64,000 nt of DNA from Eubacterium sp. AF22-8LB (GCF_003458715.1 NZ_QRVI01000009.1:1-64000); one strand, 5' to 3'; shown: positions 38,834 to 49,086, numbered from the stretch's first letter. Numbers and translations are program-made. The notes: generated by a model from the letters alone, not told the origin.

Positions 38834-41374
38834 ATGGCAGAAAAAAAATATACACCAATGATGCAACATTATTTACAAATGAAAGAAGAAAATCCGGATG
38901 CGATTCTATTTTATCGTTTAGGTGATTTTTATGAAATGTTTTTTGAAGATGCAAAATTGGTTTCGCAAGAATTAGATTTGGTATTAACAGGAAGAAGTGC
39001 AGGCGTAGAAGAAAAGGTTCCTATGTGTGGAGTGCCTTTTCATGCGGCCAATTCATATATTCAAAGACTTGTAAAAAAAGGGTATAAAGTTGCGATTTGT
39101 GAACAACTAGAAGATCCATCTACCGCAAAAGGATTAGTAGATCGAGGAATTATTAAAATAATTACACCAGGAACTTATATGGATGCAACAATGGATGCCA
39201 AGTCAACAAACTATATGGCATCTTGCGATGTTTCGAGTTTTGAAATCACAGTCATCTATTGCGAATTAAGCACGGGTGAGTTGAAGTATCAAACATTACA
39301 GAGATCTTTAGTGGCACTGCAAAAGGCATTGTTAGAACAAAATGTAAGTGAACTTGTTTGCCCAATGACAATGGATAAAAAATGGATGGCTGCTCTAGAA
39401 GAAATGGATACAATGCTCATTTCAAAACATAAAAAGGCAAATATTGATTCTGAGGATTTACCTCTATTAAATGGAATTGAATCAGAGTCATTAAAAGAGG
39501 CATTCGCATTGTTGATGGCTTATTTAAAAGACACACAAAAACAACATATCGATCATTTTTTACCAATAGAATCTATGGATAAAGATAAAGTATTGGTGAT
39601 GGATTATGAGACTAAGAATCATTTAGAGCTTGTTTATAGTCAATCAACAAATGCAAAAGCGGAAAGTTTATGGTCTTTTATGGATAAATGCCAAAGTGCG
39701 ATGGGATCTCGAATGTTAAAGAGATGGATTGAATATCCCTTAATTGATGTTGAAAAAATTGCGAAAAGGCAAGAAGCGGTAAAAGATTTAAAAGAAAACT
39801 TTATGTTAAGAGAGAATCTGAAAGAACATTTAGTTTACGTTTATGATATGGAACGTTTAGCCAGTCGTATGGCTTATGGAAATGCGAGTCCTAGAGATGT
39901 GTTACAGCTTGTAGCTACATTAGAACATGCCAAACCAATATTAGATTTAGCTTCTTCATTAAATTCATATCCAGAATTTTTGAGTGTGCCATCATGCCAA
40001 GACTTATATAATGAAATAAAAAATGCAATTGTTGAAAATCCACCATTAACATTAAAAGAAGGTGGCGTCTTTAATGATGGCTATAACCAAGAATTGGATG
40101 AAGTAAGAGAGATTGCGAAGAAGGGCAAAGATTTTATTTTAGAACTTGAAGCTAAGGAACGCGAAAGAACGGGAGTAAAGTCTTTAAAAATTGGATATAA
40201 TCGTATTTTTGGATATTTCATTGAAGTTCGAAATGGTAACTTAGGAAATATCAAAGAGGAATTTGGGTATCATACAAAGCAAACATTGACGAATGCGACT
40301 CGATTTATTACGCAGGAATTAAAGGAAAAAGAAGATCAAATATTGCATGCACAAGAAACGAAGGTAAAATTAGAACAGACTTTATTTACGAATTTATTGT
40401 TAAGAATCAAAAGGGATTTGTTTGATTTACATGCATGTGCACAAGCGTTGGCAACAATTGATGTACTTGTTTCTTTAGCTATTTTGGCAAGTGAAAAAGG
40501 ATATGTATGCCCGACCTTCCATCCGAATTATGAAGTAAATGTGGTAGAAGGAAAACACCCTATTTTGGATGACCGTATGAAGAAAAAAAGATATGTTTCT
40601 AATGATTGGAAAATGTCAAAAGATGAGCATATCCAATTAATTACGGGGCCAAATATGGGTGGTAAATCAACGTATATGCGTCAAAATGCATTGTTAGTGG
40701 TCATGGCACAAATGGGAAGCTTTGTTCCTGCTAAAAAAGCTGAATTACCAATCTTTGACCGAATATTTACTAGAATAGGTGCATCCGATGATATTTTGAC
40801 AGGAAAAAGTACTTTCATGGTTGAAATGATGGAAGCTAATGTTGCCTTACGCTACGCCACAAAGCATTCTTTGATTCTGTTTGATGAAATTGGACGTGGA
40901 ACCGCAACATATGATGGTATGGCATTGGCACAAGCGATGCTTGAATATATTGATGAAGCTATTGGTGCAAAAACACTTTTCTCGACTCACTATCATGAAT
41001 TAACGGATTTAGAAGCAGAACATAAATCAATGCGTAATGTTCATGTTGATGTAAGAGAAGAAAAAAATGAAATTGAATTCAGATATCGTGTTGTCGATGG
41101 TAAAGCAGATAAATCATACGGAATTAATGTTGCTAAATTAGCTCATTTGCCTAAAGTTGTTTTAGATCGAGCAGCGCAACTTTTATCAAATTATGAAAAT
41201 CAAGAAACAAATCAAAGTTATCAACCAAGCTTATTTGTCATGGATCAAGTTCAACCAGAAAAATCGATGCTCTTACAACGATTACAGGAATTGGATATTG
41301 ATTCGATGTCTCCAAGAGAAGCTTTAGATTGTTTATATGAGTTAAAGAAACTTAGTGAAAAAATCGATTCATAA
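38834..41374 (+). CDS. mutS: DNA mismatch repair protein MutS
   Basis: An 846-residue mismatch sensor. The N-terminal mismatch-binding motif is FYRLGDFYEMFFEDA (about residues 36-50, with the Phe-x-Glu). The C-terminal ATPase has GPNMGGKSTYMRQ near residue 605 and LFDEIGRGTATYDG. The end resembles the beta-clamp-binding tail of Firmicute MutS. It heads the mutS-mutL-miaA-tcdA run. Confidence 0.97.
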   Translation: MAEKKYTPMMQHYLQMKEENPDAILFYRLGDFYEMFFEDAKLVSQELDLVLTGRSAGVEEKVPMCGVPFHAANSYIQRLVKKGYKVAICEQLEDPSTAKGLVDRGIIKIITPGTYMDATMDAKSTNYMASCDVSSFEITVIYCELSTGELKYQTLQRSLVALQKALLEQNVSELVCPMTMDKKWMAALEEMDTMLISKHKKANIDSEDLPLLNGIESESLKEAFALLMAYLKDTQKQHIDHFLPIESMDKDKVLVMDYETKNHLELVYSQSTNAKAESLWSFMDKCQSAMGSRMLKRWIEYPLIDVEKIAKRQEAVKDLKENFMLRENLKEHLVYVYDMERLASRMAYGNASPRDVLQLVATLEHAKPILDLASSLNSYPEFLSVPSCQDLYNEIKNAIVENPPLTLKEGGVFNDGYNQELDEVREIAKKGKDFILELEAKERERTGVKSLKIGYNRIFGYFIEVRNGNLGNIKEEFGYHTKQTLTNATRFITQELKEKEDQILHAQETKVKLEQTLFTNLLLRIKRDLFDLHACAQALATIDVLVSLAILASEKGYVCPTFHPNYEVNVVEGKHPILDDRMKKKRYVSNDWKMSKDEHIQLITGPNMGGKSTYMRQNALLVVMAQMGSFVPAKKAELPIFDRIFTRIGASDDILTGKSTFMVEMMEANVALRYATKHSLILFDEIGRGTATYDGMALAQAMLEYIDEAIGAKTLFSTHYHELTDLEAEHKSMRNVHVDVREEKNEIEFRYRVVDGKADKSYGINVAKLAHLPKVVLDRAAQLLSNYENQETNQSYQPSLFVMDQVQPEKSMLLQRLQELDIDSMSPREALDCLYELKKLSEKIDS

Positions 41375-41404
41375 TATGAAATTCATATGAATGGAGGTGT
41401 GAAA

Positions 41405-43237
41405 ATGGCTAAAATACATGTTTTAAGTGAACATTTAACAAATATGATTGCAGCAGGAGAAGTTGTTGAACGTCCTGCGGGAATTGTAAAAGAATGCGTG
41501 GAAAATAGTATTGATGCTGGTTCAACAGTGATTGAAGTGGAAGTATATCAAGGTGGTATAGAGCGAATCGTTATAACAGATGATGGATGCGGAATGGATC
41601 ATGAAGACGCCCACTTAGCCTTTATGCGCCATGCCACAAGTAAAATGCATTCAGAAGAAGAATTGTTCAATATTCAAACGATGGGGTTTCGAGGAGAAGC
41701 TTTGCCAAGTATTGCTTCAGTAGCACAAGTTGAGCTACAAACAAGCGATGGAAACGAAGGAACCTTATTAAGATATAACTATGGAAGCTTAGATGTCGAT
41801 GAAAAATGCAATTGTCCTAGAGGAACTAAATTAGATGTATCTGGATTATTCGTGAAAACACCGGCTAGATTTAAGCATTTAAAAAGTACATCCTATGAAT
41901 TTTCAGTTATTGCCGATTTAATGAATAAAATGGCTTTATCACATCCAAATATACGATTTACACTTTCGCATGATGGAAGAGTTGTATTTCAAACAAGTGG
42001 AAATGGGAATATACAAGAGATTCTTTACCAAATGTATGGAAAAGAAGTGGCACAGAATGCAATTCCTTTTGAAGGAAGTAATGATGATTTTCATATTCAT
42101 GGATATGCAATTCAACCAAAAATCAATCGTGCTACAAAATATTTTATGTTTTTGACTTTAAATACACGACTTATTCGAAGTGTAGCTATTCAAAAAGCAA
42201 TTTTAGATGCATATAGTGACTATATGCCACCAAATCGTTTTCCAATTGTTGTTTTACAAATGGATTCAGATACGCAATTGGTGGATGTAAACGTACATCC
42301 GAATAAATGGGAAGTACGTTTATCTAAACAAGGAGAAATGTTGGATTTAATCAAAACTACGATTCAAAATGCATTAAACGCCTCTTTAAAAACGGTTTCT
42401 GTAAGTAAGCCGGAAAAGAGGAGTGTGGTTTTTGAGCAGCCTGAAATTCAATATTCATATCCGGTGAAGCAACAAAAAGAGAATAAAGTAATTGAACAAA
42501 GCTTTAAAAATTATAAACCTATAAGAGAAATTGATACAAAACCGATTACTGTGGAAAAAAAAGTATATGAAGATAAAAGAGTTTCTGAAATAAAAATACA
42601 GGAAGAGCCGATTTCATATCCAATTCCTAAGGAAGATAAGAATGATAAAGGACCAGAATTCTTTTTACATTTACAGGTTTTAGCTCAATTACACGATTCA
42701 TATATCCTGTGCAGTAATGAAGACGGACTTGTGATTGTTGATCAGCATGCTGCCCAAGAAAGATATCATTATGAACAATTAAATGAAAAACTATTGGTGC
42801 AATGCACAAATAAACAGCCATTAATGGTGCCAATTCAATTAGATGTATCAAGTAATGTATTGGCACAATATATGACAATCAATGAAAAAACAGCGTTTTT
42901 TGGGATTGAATTTGAACCCTTTGGAACCGATCAATTGATTTTAAGAGAAATTCCACTTTGGTTTCATGATGTAGATCAAAAACAATTTTTACAAGATTTA
43001 CTTGATTATTTTGTGGAAAATCAAGATGTTGATATGGCAAAACTCAGAAAGCATATGATTGCGACTATGGCGTGCCATAGTTCGATTCGATTCAATCGTC
43101 CATTATCGATGCAGGAGATGAAGCAGGTCATTCTCGATTTACAAAAGTGTAAACAGCCATATCATTGTCCGCACGGAAGACCAACTGTTATTGTGATGAG
43201 TGATAGTGAATTAAGAAAGGAATTTGAACGTGGATAA
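41405..43237 (+). CDS. mutL: DNA mismatch repair endonuclease MutL
   Basis: A 610-residue GHKL ATPase. The N-terminal motifs are IAAGEVVERPAGIVKECVENS, DDGCGM and GFRGEALPSIASV. The C-terminal domain keeps the endonuclease site DQHAAQERYHYE near residue 445, with ACHSSIR and CPHGRP. It therefore nicks DNA as in methyl-independent repair, and no mutH is needed. The ATG at 41405 follows GGAGG. The stop overlaps the miaA start. Confidence 0.96.
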   Translation: MAKIHVLSEHLTNMIAAGEVVERPAGIVKECVENSIDAGSTVIEVEVYQGGIERIVITDDGCGMDHEDAHLAFMRHATSKMHSEEELFNIQTMGFRGEALPSIASVAQVELQTSDGNEGTLLRYNYGSLDVDEKCNCPRGTKLDVSGLFVKTPARFKHLKSTSYEFSVIADLMNKMALSHPNIRFTLSHDGRVVFQTSGNGNIQEILYQMYGKEVAQNAIPFEGSNDDFHIHGYAIQPKINRATKYFMFLTLNTRLIRSVAIQKAILDAYSDYMPPNRFPIVVLQMDSDTQLVDVNVHPNKWEVRLSKQGEMLDLIKTTIQNALNASLKTVSVSKPEKRSVVFEQPEIQYSYPVKQQKENKVIEQSFKNYKPIREIDTKPITVEKKVYEDKRVSEIKIQEEPISYPIPKEDKNDKGPEFFLHLQVLAQLHDSYILCSNEDGLVIVDQHAAQERYHYEQLNEKLLVQCTNKQPLMVPIQLDVSSNVLAQYMTINEKTAFFGIEFEPFGTDQLILREIPLWFHDVDQKQFLQDLLDYFVENQDVDMAKLRKHMIATMACHSSIRFNRPLSMQEMKQVILDLQKCKQPYHCPHGRPTVIVMSDSELRKEFERG

Positions 43238-44144
43238 ACAAAAAATATTAGCGATTGTAGGACCAACAGGAATTGGTAAAACAAGTCTATCTGTATGGCT
43301 GGCAAAGCGATTTAATGGGGAAATCATTTCTTGTGACAGTATGCAGGTATATAAAAAAATGGATATTGGAACTGCAAAAGTTACCAAAGAAGAAATGGAA
43401 GGTATACATCATGAGCTTATTGATGTTCAAGATTATGATGAAGCTTATAATGTAAAAGTGTTTCAAGAAAAATGTCGCAAGGCAATAGATGATGTAGTAA
43501 AAAGACAAAAGTTTCCTATTTTATGTGGTGGAACAGGGCTTTATTTAAAGGCTGCTTTATATGATTATGAATTTCAAGAAGAAAAAGAAGATGAAGCTTT
43601 TAAAAGTTATTTAGATTCAAAAAGCAATGAAGAACTTGTTAAGATGTTGGAAGAACAAGATAGAAAAGCTTTGGAAAAGATTCATCCCAATAATCGTAAA
43701 CGGCTGATACGAGCTCTTCAGATTTGCCATAGTGGTACATCAAAATCAGAACAAGAAGACAAGCAGCAGCACATTCCATTATATGATGTTTATTTCTTAG
43801 GACTGGATGTGGATCGTAATATTTTACATGATCGAATCAATAAAAGAGTGGATATCATGTTTGAAAATGGTTTGGTTAAAGAAGTAGAAGAATTATTTTC
43901 TAATCCACAAACATGGGAATATACAAGCTTTCAAGGAATAGGATATAAAGAGTTTAAAGATTATTTTTTAGGTGAAAAGAATTTAGATGAAGTAAAGACA
44001 GCTATCAAGACACATTCAAGGCAATATGCGAAAAGACAATATACATGGTTCAAAAATCAAATGCCAGTACATTGGTTTGAAGCACAGGATAGAGATGAAA
44101 TATATGATGCAGTAAAGGAATGGTTAAGTCATGCAGACAAATGA
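43230..44144 (+). CDS. miaA: tRNA dimethylallyltransferase
   Basis: A 304-residue enzyme adding the isopentenyl group to A37 of tRNAs reading UNN codons. It has P-loop VGPTGIGKTSLS (about residues 9-20), the DSMQVYKKMDIGTAK motif, and GTGLYLKA. I start at the GTG at 43230, with AAAGGA 8 nt upstream; a TTG two codons earlier lies too close to that site. It overlaps mutL by 8 nt and tcdA by 14 nt. Confidence 0.95.
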   Translation: MDKQKILAIVGPTGIGKTSLSVWLAKRFNGEIISCDSMQVYKKMDIGTAKVTKEEMEGIHHELIDVQDYDEAYNVKVFQEKCRKAIDDVVKRQKFPILCGGTGLYLKAALYDYEFQEEKEDEAFKSYLDSKSNEELVKMLEEQDRKALEKIHPNNRKRLIRALQICHSGTSKSEQEDKQQHIPLYDVYFLGLDVDRNILHDRINKRVDIMFENGLVKEVEELFSNPQTWEYTSFQGIGYKEFKDYFLGEKNLDEVKTAIKTHSRQYAKRQYTWFKNQMPVHWFEAQDRDEIYDAVKEWLSHADK

Positions 44145-44817
44145 GAGAAGTGAACTATTGTTAGGAAAAGAAGCTTTAGAAACACTTAAGGAAAAGACTG
44201 TTCTAGTTGTTGGAGTTGGTGGTGTTGGCTCATTTTGTGTTGAGGCACTCGCAAGAACGGGTATAGGACATTTAATTCTAATTGATAAGGATTGTGTGGA
44301 GCCAAGCAATATAAATCGACAATTAGTCGCAACCTTAGATACGGTAAATAGAATCAAGGTAGACGTATTAAAGGAAAGAATCGCTAAGTTAAATCCTAAT
44401 TGTATTGTGGATACATATGCATTTTTTTACGATCAGACAAAGGATGAAGAGATTTTTTCACAACCTATCGATTTTGTCGTAGATTGCATTGACTCTATAA
44501 AAAGTAAGAAAGATTTAATGCAGGCATGTATTGACCGAAATATTCCGTTTTTATCAAGTATGGGGATGGCTAGACGAAAAGATCCTACTAAATTGATTGT
44601 TACAGAAATTGAAAAAACAAGTTACGATCCAATGGCAAAACAAATTCGTCAATGGAAAAGAAAAAATCGTATCCGAAATAAAATATGGGTTGTTGCATCG
44701 ACAGAAATTCCAACACCGGTAGAATCAGGTCAACCATTGCCAAGTGCAATATTTGTACCAGCGAGTGCGGGGTTACTTCTTGCGAGTGAGTGTATACATA
44801 GATTAATTGAAGTATAA
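44131..44817 (+). CDS. tcdA: tRNA threonylcarbamoyladenosine dehydratase (TcdA/CsdL)
   Basis: A 228-residue E1-like protein that cyclises t6A37 to ct6A in tRNA. It has the ATP-binding glycine motif VVGVGGVGSFCVEALARTGIG (split here as VVGVGGVGSF, about residues 24-33) and DKDCVEPSNINRQ. The C-terminal LPSAIFVPASAGLLLAS is characteristic of TcdA. It lacks the zinc cysteines of MoeB and ThiF. Its position after miaA groups two position-37 tRNA modifiers. Confidence 0.9.
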   Translation: MQTNERSELLLGKEALETLKEKTVLVVGVGGVGSFCVEALARTGIGHLILIDKDCVEPSNINRQLVATLDTVNRIKVDVLKERIAKLNPNCIVDTYAFFYDQTKDEEIFSQPIDFVVDCIDSIKSKKDLMQACIDRNIPFLSSMGMARRKDPTKLIVTEIEKTSYDPMAKQIRQWKRKNRIRNKIWVVASTEIPTPVESGQPLPSAIFVPASAGLLLASECIHRLIEV

Positions 44818-44831
44818 AGAGGAAAAAGCAT

Positions 44832-45731
44832 ATGAAGGATGTATTTATTGTAAATCCCAAATCTGGAAAGAATAACCAGTATGAATTAATAAAAGAAATT
44901 AAAGAGCATTTTCAAGGTAAACGAATTATCATTGAAAAAACAAAAGGTCCTGAACATGCAACTTTTATTGCGAAAAAATATGCTTTATCGAATGAACCTG
45001 TACATTTATATGTATGCGGAGGAGATGGAACATTACATGAAGTAATCAATGGGTGTGCGCAAAAGGAAAATGTGATTATTTCAGTAATTCCAATTGGTAC
45101 AGGGAATGATTTTGTCAAATACTTTGAAAACATCAAAAAAGAAGATTTTTTAAATTTGGCAAACTATTCAAATCCAGAATATATGGACTGTGATTTAATA
45201 CGTGTAAATGGAGAATACTCAATAAATACTGTCTCTTTTGGTTTTGATGTTGAAGTCGCAAGACAAGTAAATGAATTAAAGAAAAAAATGCCCACAGAAG
45301 GTATTATTCCATATGCCTTATCGGCCTTGGTAAGCTTAAGAAAACCAATATGTAAAGAATACAAAGTCCAGATTGATACAGAAAAATTAGCAAAAGATAA
45401 TTATGGATTCTTGGTATTTGCGAACGGAAAATACTATGGAGGAGGATTTAAACCTTGTCCAGAAGCCAATATTGCCGATGGTTGGATGGACGTGTGTCTG
45501 ATTTCAAATGTAAAAAGGCATCAGATTGTAAAATTAGCTAAAAAGTATCAAGAAGGAACACATACACAATATAAAAATTTAGTCTCTATGTACCAAGCTA
45601 AAACGGTTCATATAGATACAGAAAATGAAATTATTTATGCGAATTTGGATGGTGAAGTAAAAGAATTTAAAAATCCTACAATTGAAATTGTAGAAAAAGC
45701 AATTCGTCTCGCTCTTCCTAGAATTTCGTGA
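44832..45731 (+). CDS. diacylglycerol kinase-family lipid kinase
   Basis: A 299-residue member of the DagK/YegS/YtlR lipid kinase family. The catalytic motif is CGGDGTLHEVING (about residues 62-74), followed by IPIGTGNDFVKYF and, later, FANGKYYGGGFKPCPEANIADG. Likely substrates are diacylglycerol or related lipids. In Gram-positives the enzyme recycles diacylglycerol released by lipoteichoic acid synthesis, but the exact substrate is unknown here. AGAGGAA precedes the start. Confidence 0.88.
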   Translation: MKDVFIVNPKSGKNNQYELIKEIKEHFQGKRIIIEKTKGPEHATFIAKKYALSNEPVHLYVCGGDGTLHEVINGCAQKENVIISVIPIGTGNDFVKYFENIKKEDFLNLANYSNPEYMDCDLIRVNGEYSINTVSFGFDVEVARQVNELKKKMPTEGIIPYALSALVSLRKPICKEYKVQIDTEKLAKDNYGFLVFANGKYYGGGFKPCPEANIADGWMDVCLISNVKRHQIVKLAKKYQEGTHTQYKNLVSMYQAKTVHIDTENEIIYANLDGEVKEFKNPTIEIVEKAIRLALPRIS

Positions 45732-45769
45732 GTATGATACAATAGTCAAAAATATAGGGAGTGTGAAAA

Positions 45770-47041
45770 ATGGACTCGGATTTATGGATACAAATCCTAG
45801 AATTAATTGTTTTATTAGCTTTATCTGGCTTCTTTTCTTCAGCTGAAACATCAATGGTTTCAGTAAGTAAAATTCGCTTAAGAACATTAGAAGAAGAAGG
45901 CAATAAAAAAGCTGCATTGGCTTTAAAAATATTGGAGAATCAATCAAAAATGCTAAGTGCAATTTTGATTGGAAATAACCTAGTTAATACATCAGCGGCC
46001 AGTATTGCTTCTTTAATAGCCTATTCCTTTGGTGGAGCTGCTGTTAGTATTGCTACTTTTATCATTACTTTTTTAATTTTGGTTTTTGGAGAAATTACAC
46101 CTAAAACATGGGCAACAATCAATGCGGATAAACTCGCCATTACATATGCACCAATTATATCTTTATTGATGAAATTGTTGACACCTGTTATATGGTTTGT
46201 AAACTTATTTAGTTCAGCTATTTTAAAATTGATGGGTATACAGGATCCTAATAAAAACATATCTATGACTGAAAGTGAGCTACGTACAATTGTAGATGTT
46301 TCCCACGAAGAAGGTGTCATCGAAGAAGATGAAAAAGATATGATCAATAAAGTGTTTGATTTGGGGGATGCCAAAGCAAAGGAAGTCATGGTTCCTCGTG
46401 TACACGTTGTGATGGCGGAGGAAAATTGCACATATAAGGATTTATTGGCGATATTTAGAGAAGAAAAGTTTACGCGTATTCCAATCTATAAAGAAAAAAT
46501 CGATAATATAGTTGGAATTGTGAATATGAAAGACTTATTGATGTACGATGATTTTTCACAGTTTGACATAAAAAAAATACTCCGTAAACCAAAATTCACA
46601 TATGAAAATAAAAAAGTGTCTGAATTGTTGATGGAAATGAAAGAATCTACATTTAACCTAGCAATTGTAATGGATGAATATGGAGAGTTTTCCGGAATTG
46701 TAACATTGGAAGATATCATTGAAGAAATTGTTGGTGATGTTCAAGATGAATATGATGCGCATGAAGAAGAAAATATTGTAAAACTAAATAATCAGACATA
46801 TGATGTGAAAGGTTATTTAAGTTTACATGATCTAAATGATTATTTGGATTTAGACTTAGACAGTGAAGATTTTGATTCAATTGGAGGATTGGTAATTGAT
46901 ACATTAGGACGTTTGCCACAGACAAATGATGAAACGATATTGCCAAATGGAATTCGTATTAAAGTCTTAAAAGTAGAAAAAAATCGTATTGAATCCGTAA
47001 GATTAATTTTACCAGATACATTAAAAGAAAAGGATGTTTAA
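45770..47041 (+). CDS. CNNM/CorC-type (HlyC-like) cation transporter
   Basis: A 423-residue protein of the CNNM/CorC family. The DUF21 membrane domain covers about residues 1-180 (ALSGFFSSAETSMVSVSKIRLR; FGEITPKTWA). A CBS pair follows (MVPRVHVVMAEE; FTRIPIYKEKIDNIVGIVNMKDLL; MDEYGEFSGIVTLEDIIEEIVG). A C-terminal CorC/HlyC domain ends it. Bacterial relatives export magnesium with sodium; the older hemolysin label is not informative. It ends 6 bp before an insertion sequence that separates it from its terminator at 48974. Confidence 0.9.
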   Translation: MDSDLWIQILELIVLLALSGFFSSAETSMVSVSKIRLRTLEEEGNKKAALALKILENQSKMLSAILIGNNLVNTSAASIASLIAYSFGGAAVSIATFIITFLILVFGEITPKTWATINADKLAITYAPIISLLMKLLTPVIWFVNLFSSAILKLMGIQDPNKNISMTESELRTIVDVSHEEGVIEEDEKDMINKVFDLGDAKAKEVMVPRVHVVMAEENCTYKDLLAIFREEKFTRIPIYKEKIDNIVGIVNMKDLLMYDDFSQFDIKKILRKPKFTYENKKVSELLMEMKESTFNLAIVMDEYGEFSGIVTLEDIIEEIVGDVQDEYDAHEEENIVKLNNQTYDVKGYLSLHDLNDYLDLDLDSEDFDSIGGLVIDTLGRLPQTNDETILPNGIRIKVLKVEKNRIESVRLILPDTLKEKDV

Positions 47042-47047
47042 CTATAA

Positions 47048-48973
47048 GGGTAACCAAAATCATTTAGGGTTTTAGCGTAAACAATTGGGGCCTAGTTTGG
47101 GGTCTGTAAGATTCGTTAAAATTTTAAAATAAAAAGAGATGTAAATCTGTATGTTGGTACATGCAGAAGTGCATCTCTTTTTTAGTTGTGTTTTTCTTAC
47201 TATGATTATTTGATTATGGTTATATTTTTTGAGTTATTTCTTTTTGTTGTATGGTCCGCGTTTTTTTCCTTTGTTCTTTTTTATCTCATTATTTGATTTA
47301 GGAATGCCTCTAACACTTGGATTGTCTCTTGTAGCCCAGAGAATACGATTGCGTGTATAATTAAAATCAGAGAATCCTCTAGATTCTCGTTTAAGATCTT
47401 TTGGCTTCCTGTTGAAAGATTCCATAGGTCCATTGGAAAGACGTGCATAGTATTCTTGTTCTGTTCGTGCACTCTTTCTATAGACCTTTACTTTAATAAA
47501 GGAATTAACGATTGGTTCTTTGTATTTTATAAGAAACAAGGCAAAATCACTAAATATCGACTGATCTGAATATTTGTATTTGTTGATCAAAGTATTTAAA
47601 TTGGTCAATACATCCAATTCGCTTTCATATTCCTGGTTGTTGAATTCAATATAATCTTCTTTTAAATCGCGAAGCTTTTCAAAATTTGAATCTAGTTCCA
47701 GGAACATTTTTTCAATAGTGAATGTATCTACATTCATACCAAGCATTTTATGATAATATCTCTTTGTAGAATAATTGATCTCATCACGGTTTTTAAGGAT
47801 GACCCATTTATAATTTTGTAGCAGGATTACTTCTTTAGAAGGCTTTATAGACTTATCATCACGGTTCGTATCGTGATTTTTTTCTTTTAGCCTTTGTTCG
47901 TCTCTTTTCTTGTATTTCTTCATTACTTTGTAGATATAAGCATTCATTTGAGAAATGATAACTTTAACCACATGAAAAGAGTCGAGGATTGTGATCGCAT
48001 TAGGAAAAAACTCTTCAGGCATAGTAAGGTAGGCCTTGTAAGCATCTGATATAACACCTTTGACATTTAATCTTTCCTTAAGTGGGATGGATAGGAAGTA
48101 ACTTTCAAGAGTAGAATGCCAGCGATTGTGGATGATATCAATGATTTGTCCTGTAGAAAAATCCATAATGACAAATGCATATTTTTCAGTGTTACTGATA
48201 TCCAGATATACTTCATCTATTGATATGTATTCAGGCAAAGGAAGTCTGGGAAGATCTACGTAACGCTTAAATATCAGACGTGCAGTTGAATCAGAAATAT
48301 TGAATTGAGCAGCAATCTCAGCTGTTGATTTAGTAAGAGTCTTGAATGCATTAAGAATCAAATATGGAGTGATATTTGAAGAATGCGAGTATTTATCCAA
48401 AAACGGGAAGGAATCATTCTCCGTATGACCACATTCCTTACACACCCATCTACGTTGTCGTACTATCAAGTAAGTATCCATTGAATCTTGGGAGATAGGA
48501 TGATTTACTTTTCGAACATATATACCCTTGGAATGCATACGAGACTGACACATAGGACAAAGAGTAGGTTTCAAGTTTTTCTCAATATAAACAAATTTAT
48601 CAGAACCAATGATTTCAATTTTAGTAACAGTATAAGTGCCATCATCGGCTAGATTAAGAAGAGCCAGATAATTAGAATTTTGATTAGTGTTGTGTTCCAT
48701 AATAATGTTTACCTCCTGAACAACAAAGAAAAACACAACATAAACATTATAGGTGATAACTCACTCTGATAAATCTAGAAAGCTTTTAGAGTCGGTTATA
48801 AATAGCTCTGAACGAATATAAATAAACAACTGAGAAATAATAAATAAAAAGTGAACAATCTATGGTGAAAAGAGAAAAGAAAAAGGGTCAATTTATAGAC
48901 CCCAAAAGTCACCCCTAAAATTGACCCCAAATTAGACCCCAAAAATAATGACCCCAATTAAAATTGGTTACCC
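47048..48973. mobile_element. ISL3-type insertion sequence
   Basis: A 1926-bp element with terminal inverted repeats GGGTAACCAA...TTGGTTACCC (about 18 of 25 positions matching). Inside the ends are subterminal repeats: GGGGCC at 47087 and GGGGTC at 47099 on the left; GACCCC at 48898, 48923, 48935 and 48950, plus a CACCCC variant, on the right. They are spaced about 12-15 bp and oriented inwards, as expected for transposase binding. One transposase gene lies within. No direct repeat is evident in the flanks (AACTATAA versus GAACAGGC). Confidence 0.9.
47234..48700 (-). CDS. ISL3-family transposase
   Basis: A 488-residue transposase. The N-terminal zinc-ribbon is CPMCQSRMHSKG, then CKECGHTEND (about residues 40-105). 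A helix-turn-helix with STAEIAAQFNISDSTARLIF follows. The DDE catalytic region has YISIDEVYLD and VISDAYKAY. The C-terminal part ends in the ISL3-typical NGPMESFNRKPKDLKR and a basic tail. The ATG at 48700 is preceded by AGGAGG. The gene looks intact, so the element may be active. Confidence 0.92.
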   Translation of the reverse strand: MEHNTNQNSNYLALLNLADDGTYTVTKIEIIGSDKFVYIEKNLKPTLCPMCQSRMHSKGIYVRKVNHPISQDSMDTYLIVRQRRWVCKECGHTENDSFPFLDKYSHSSNITPYLILNAFKTLTKSTAEIAAQFNISDSTARLIFKRYVDLPRLPLPEYISIDEVYLDISNTEKYAFVIMDFSTGQIIDIIHNRWHSTLESYFLSIPLKERLNVKGVISDAYKAYLTMPEEFFPNAITILDSFHVVKVIISQMNAYIYKVMKKYKKRDEQRLKEKNHDTNRDDKSIKPSKEVILLQNYKWVILKNRDEINYSTKRYYHKMLGMNVDTFTIEKMFLELDSNFEKLRDLKEDYIEFNNQEYESELDVLTNLNTLINKYKYSDQSIFSDFALFLIKYKEPIVNSFIKVKVYRKSARTEQEYYARLSNGPMESFNRKPKDLKRESRGFSDFNYTRNRILWATRDNPSVRGIPKSNNEIKKNKGKKRGPYNKKK

Positions 48974-49002
48974 GAACAGGCTAAAAAATAGTCTGTTCTT
49001 TT
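48974..49002 (+). terminator. terminator displaced from the CNNM/CorC gene
   Basis: Stem GAACAGGCTA / TAGTCTGTTC (one mismatch) followed by TTTT. It touches the right end of the insertion sequence. It would have ended the upstream transporter transcript before the insertion. Confidence 0.75.
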
Positions 49003-49086
49003 AAATTGTCTAAAAGATTTGTTGATGAAATGATTTTAGTGTATATGTATGTTAAAATGAAGCTCTAAAAAGGAGTGCTGAGTTAT

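Noticed and set aside
44131..44817. MoeB/ThiF sulfur-carrier adenylyltransferase
   Set aside because: It lacks the zinc-binding cysteine pairs and has the TcdA C-terminal motif, and it lies next to miaA.
46021..46431. 136-codon frame antisense to the CNNM/CorC gene
   Set aside because: The opposite strand encodes a clear membrane/CBS protein. The antisense frame has no ribosome-binding site or motif.
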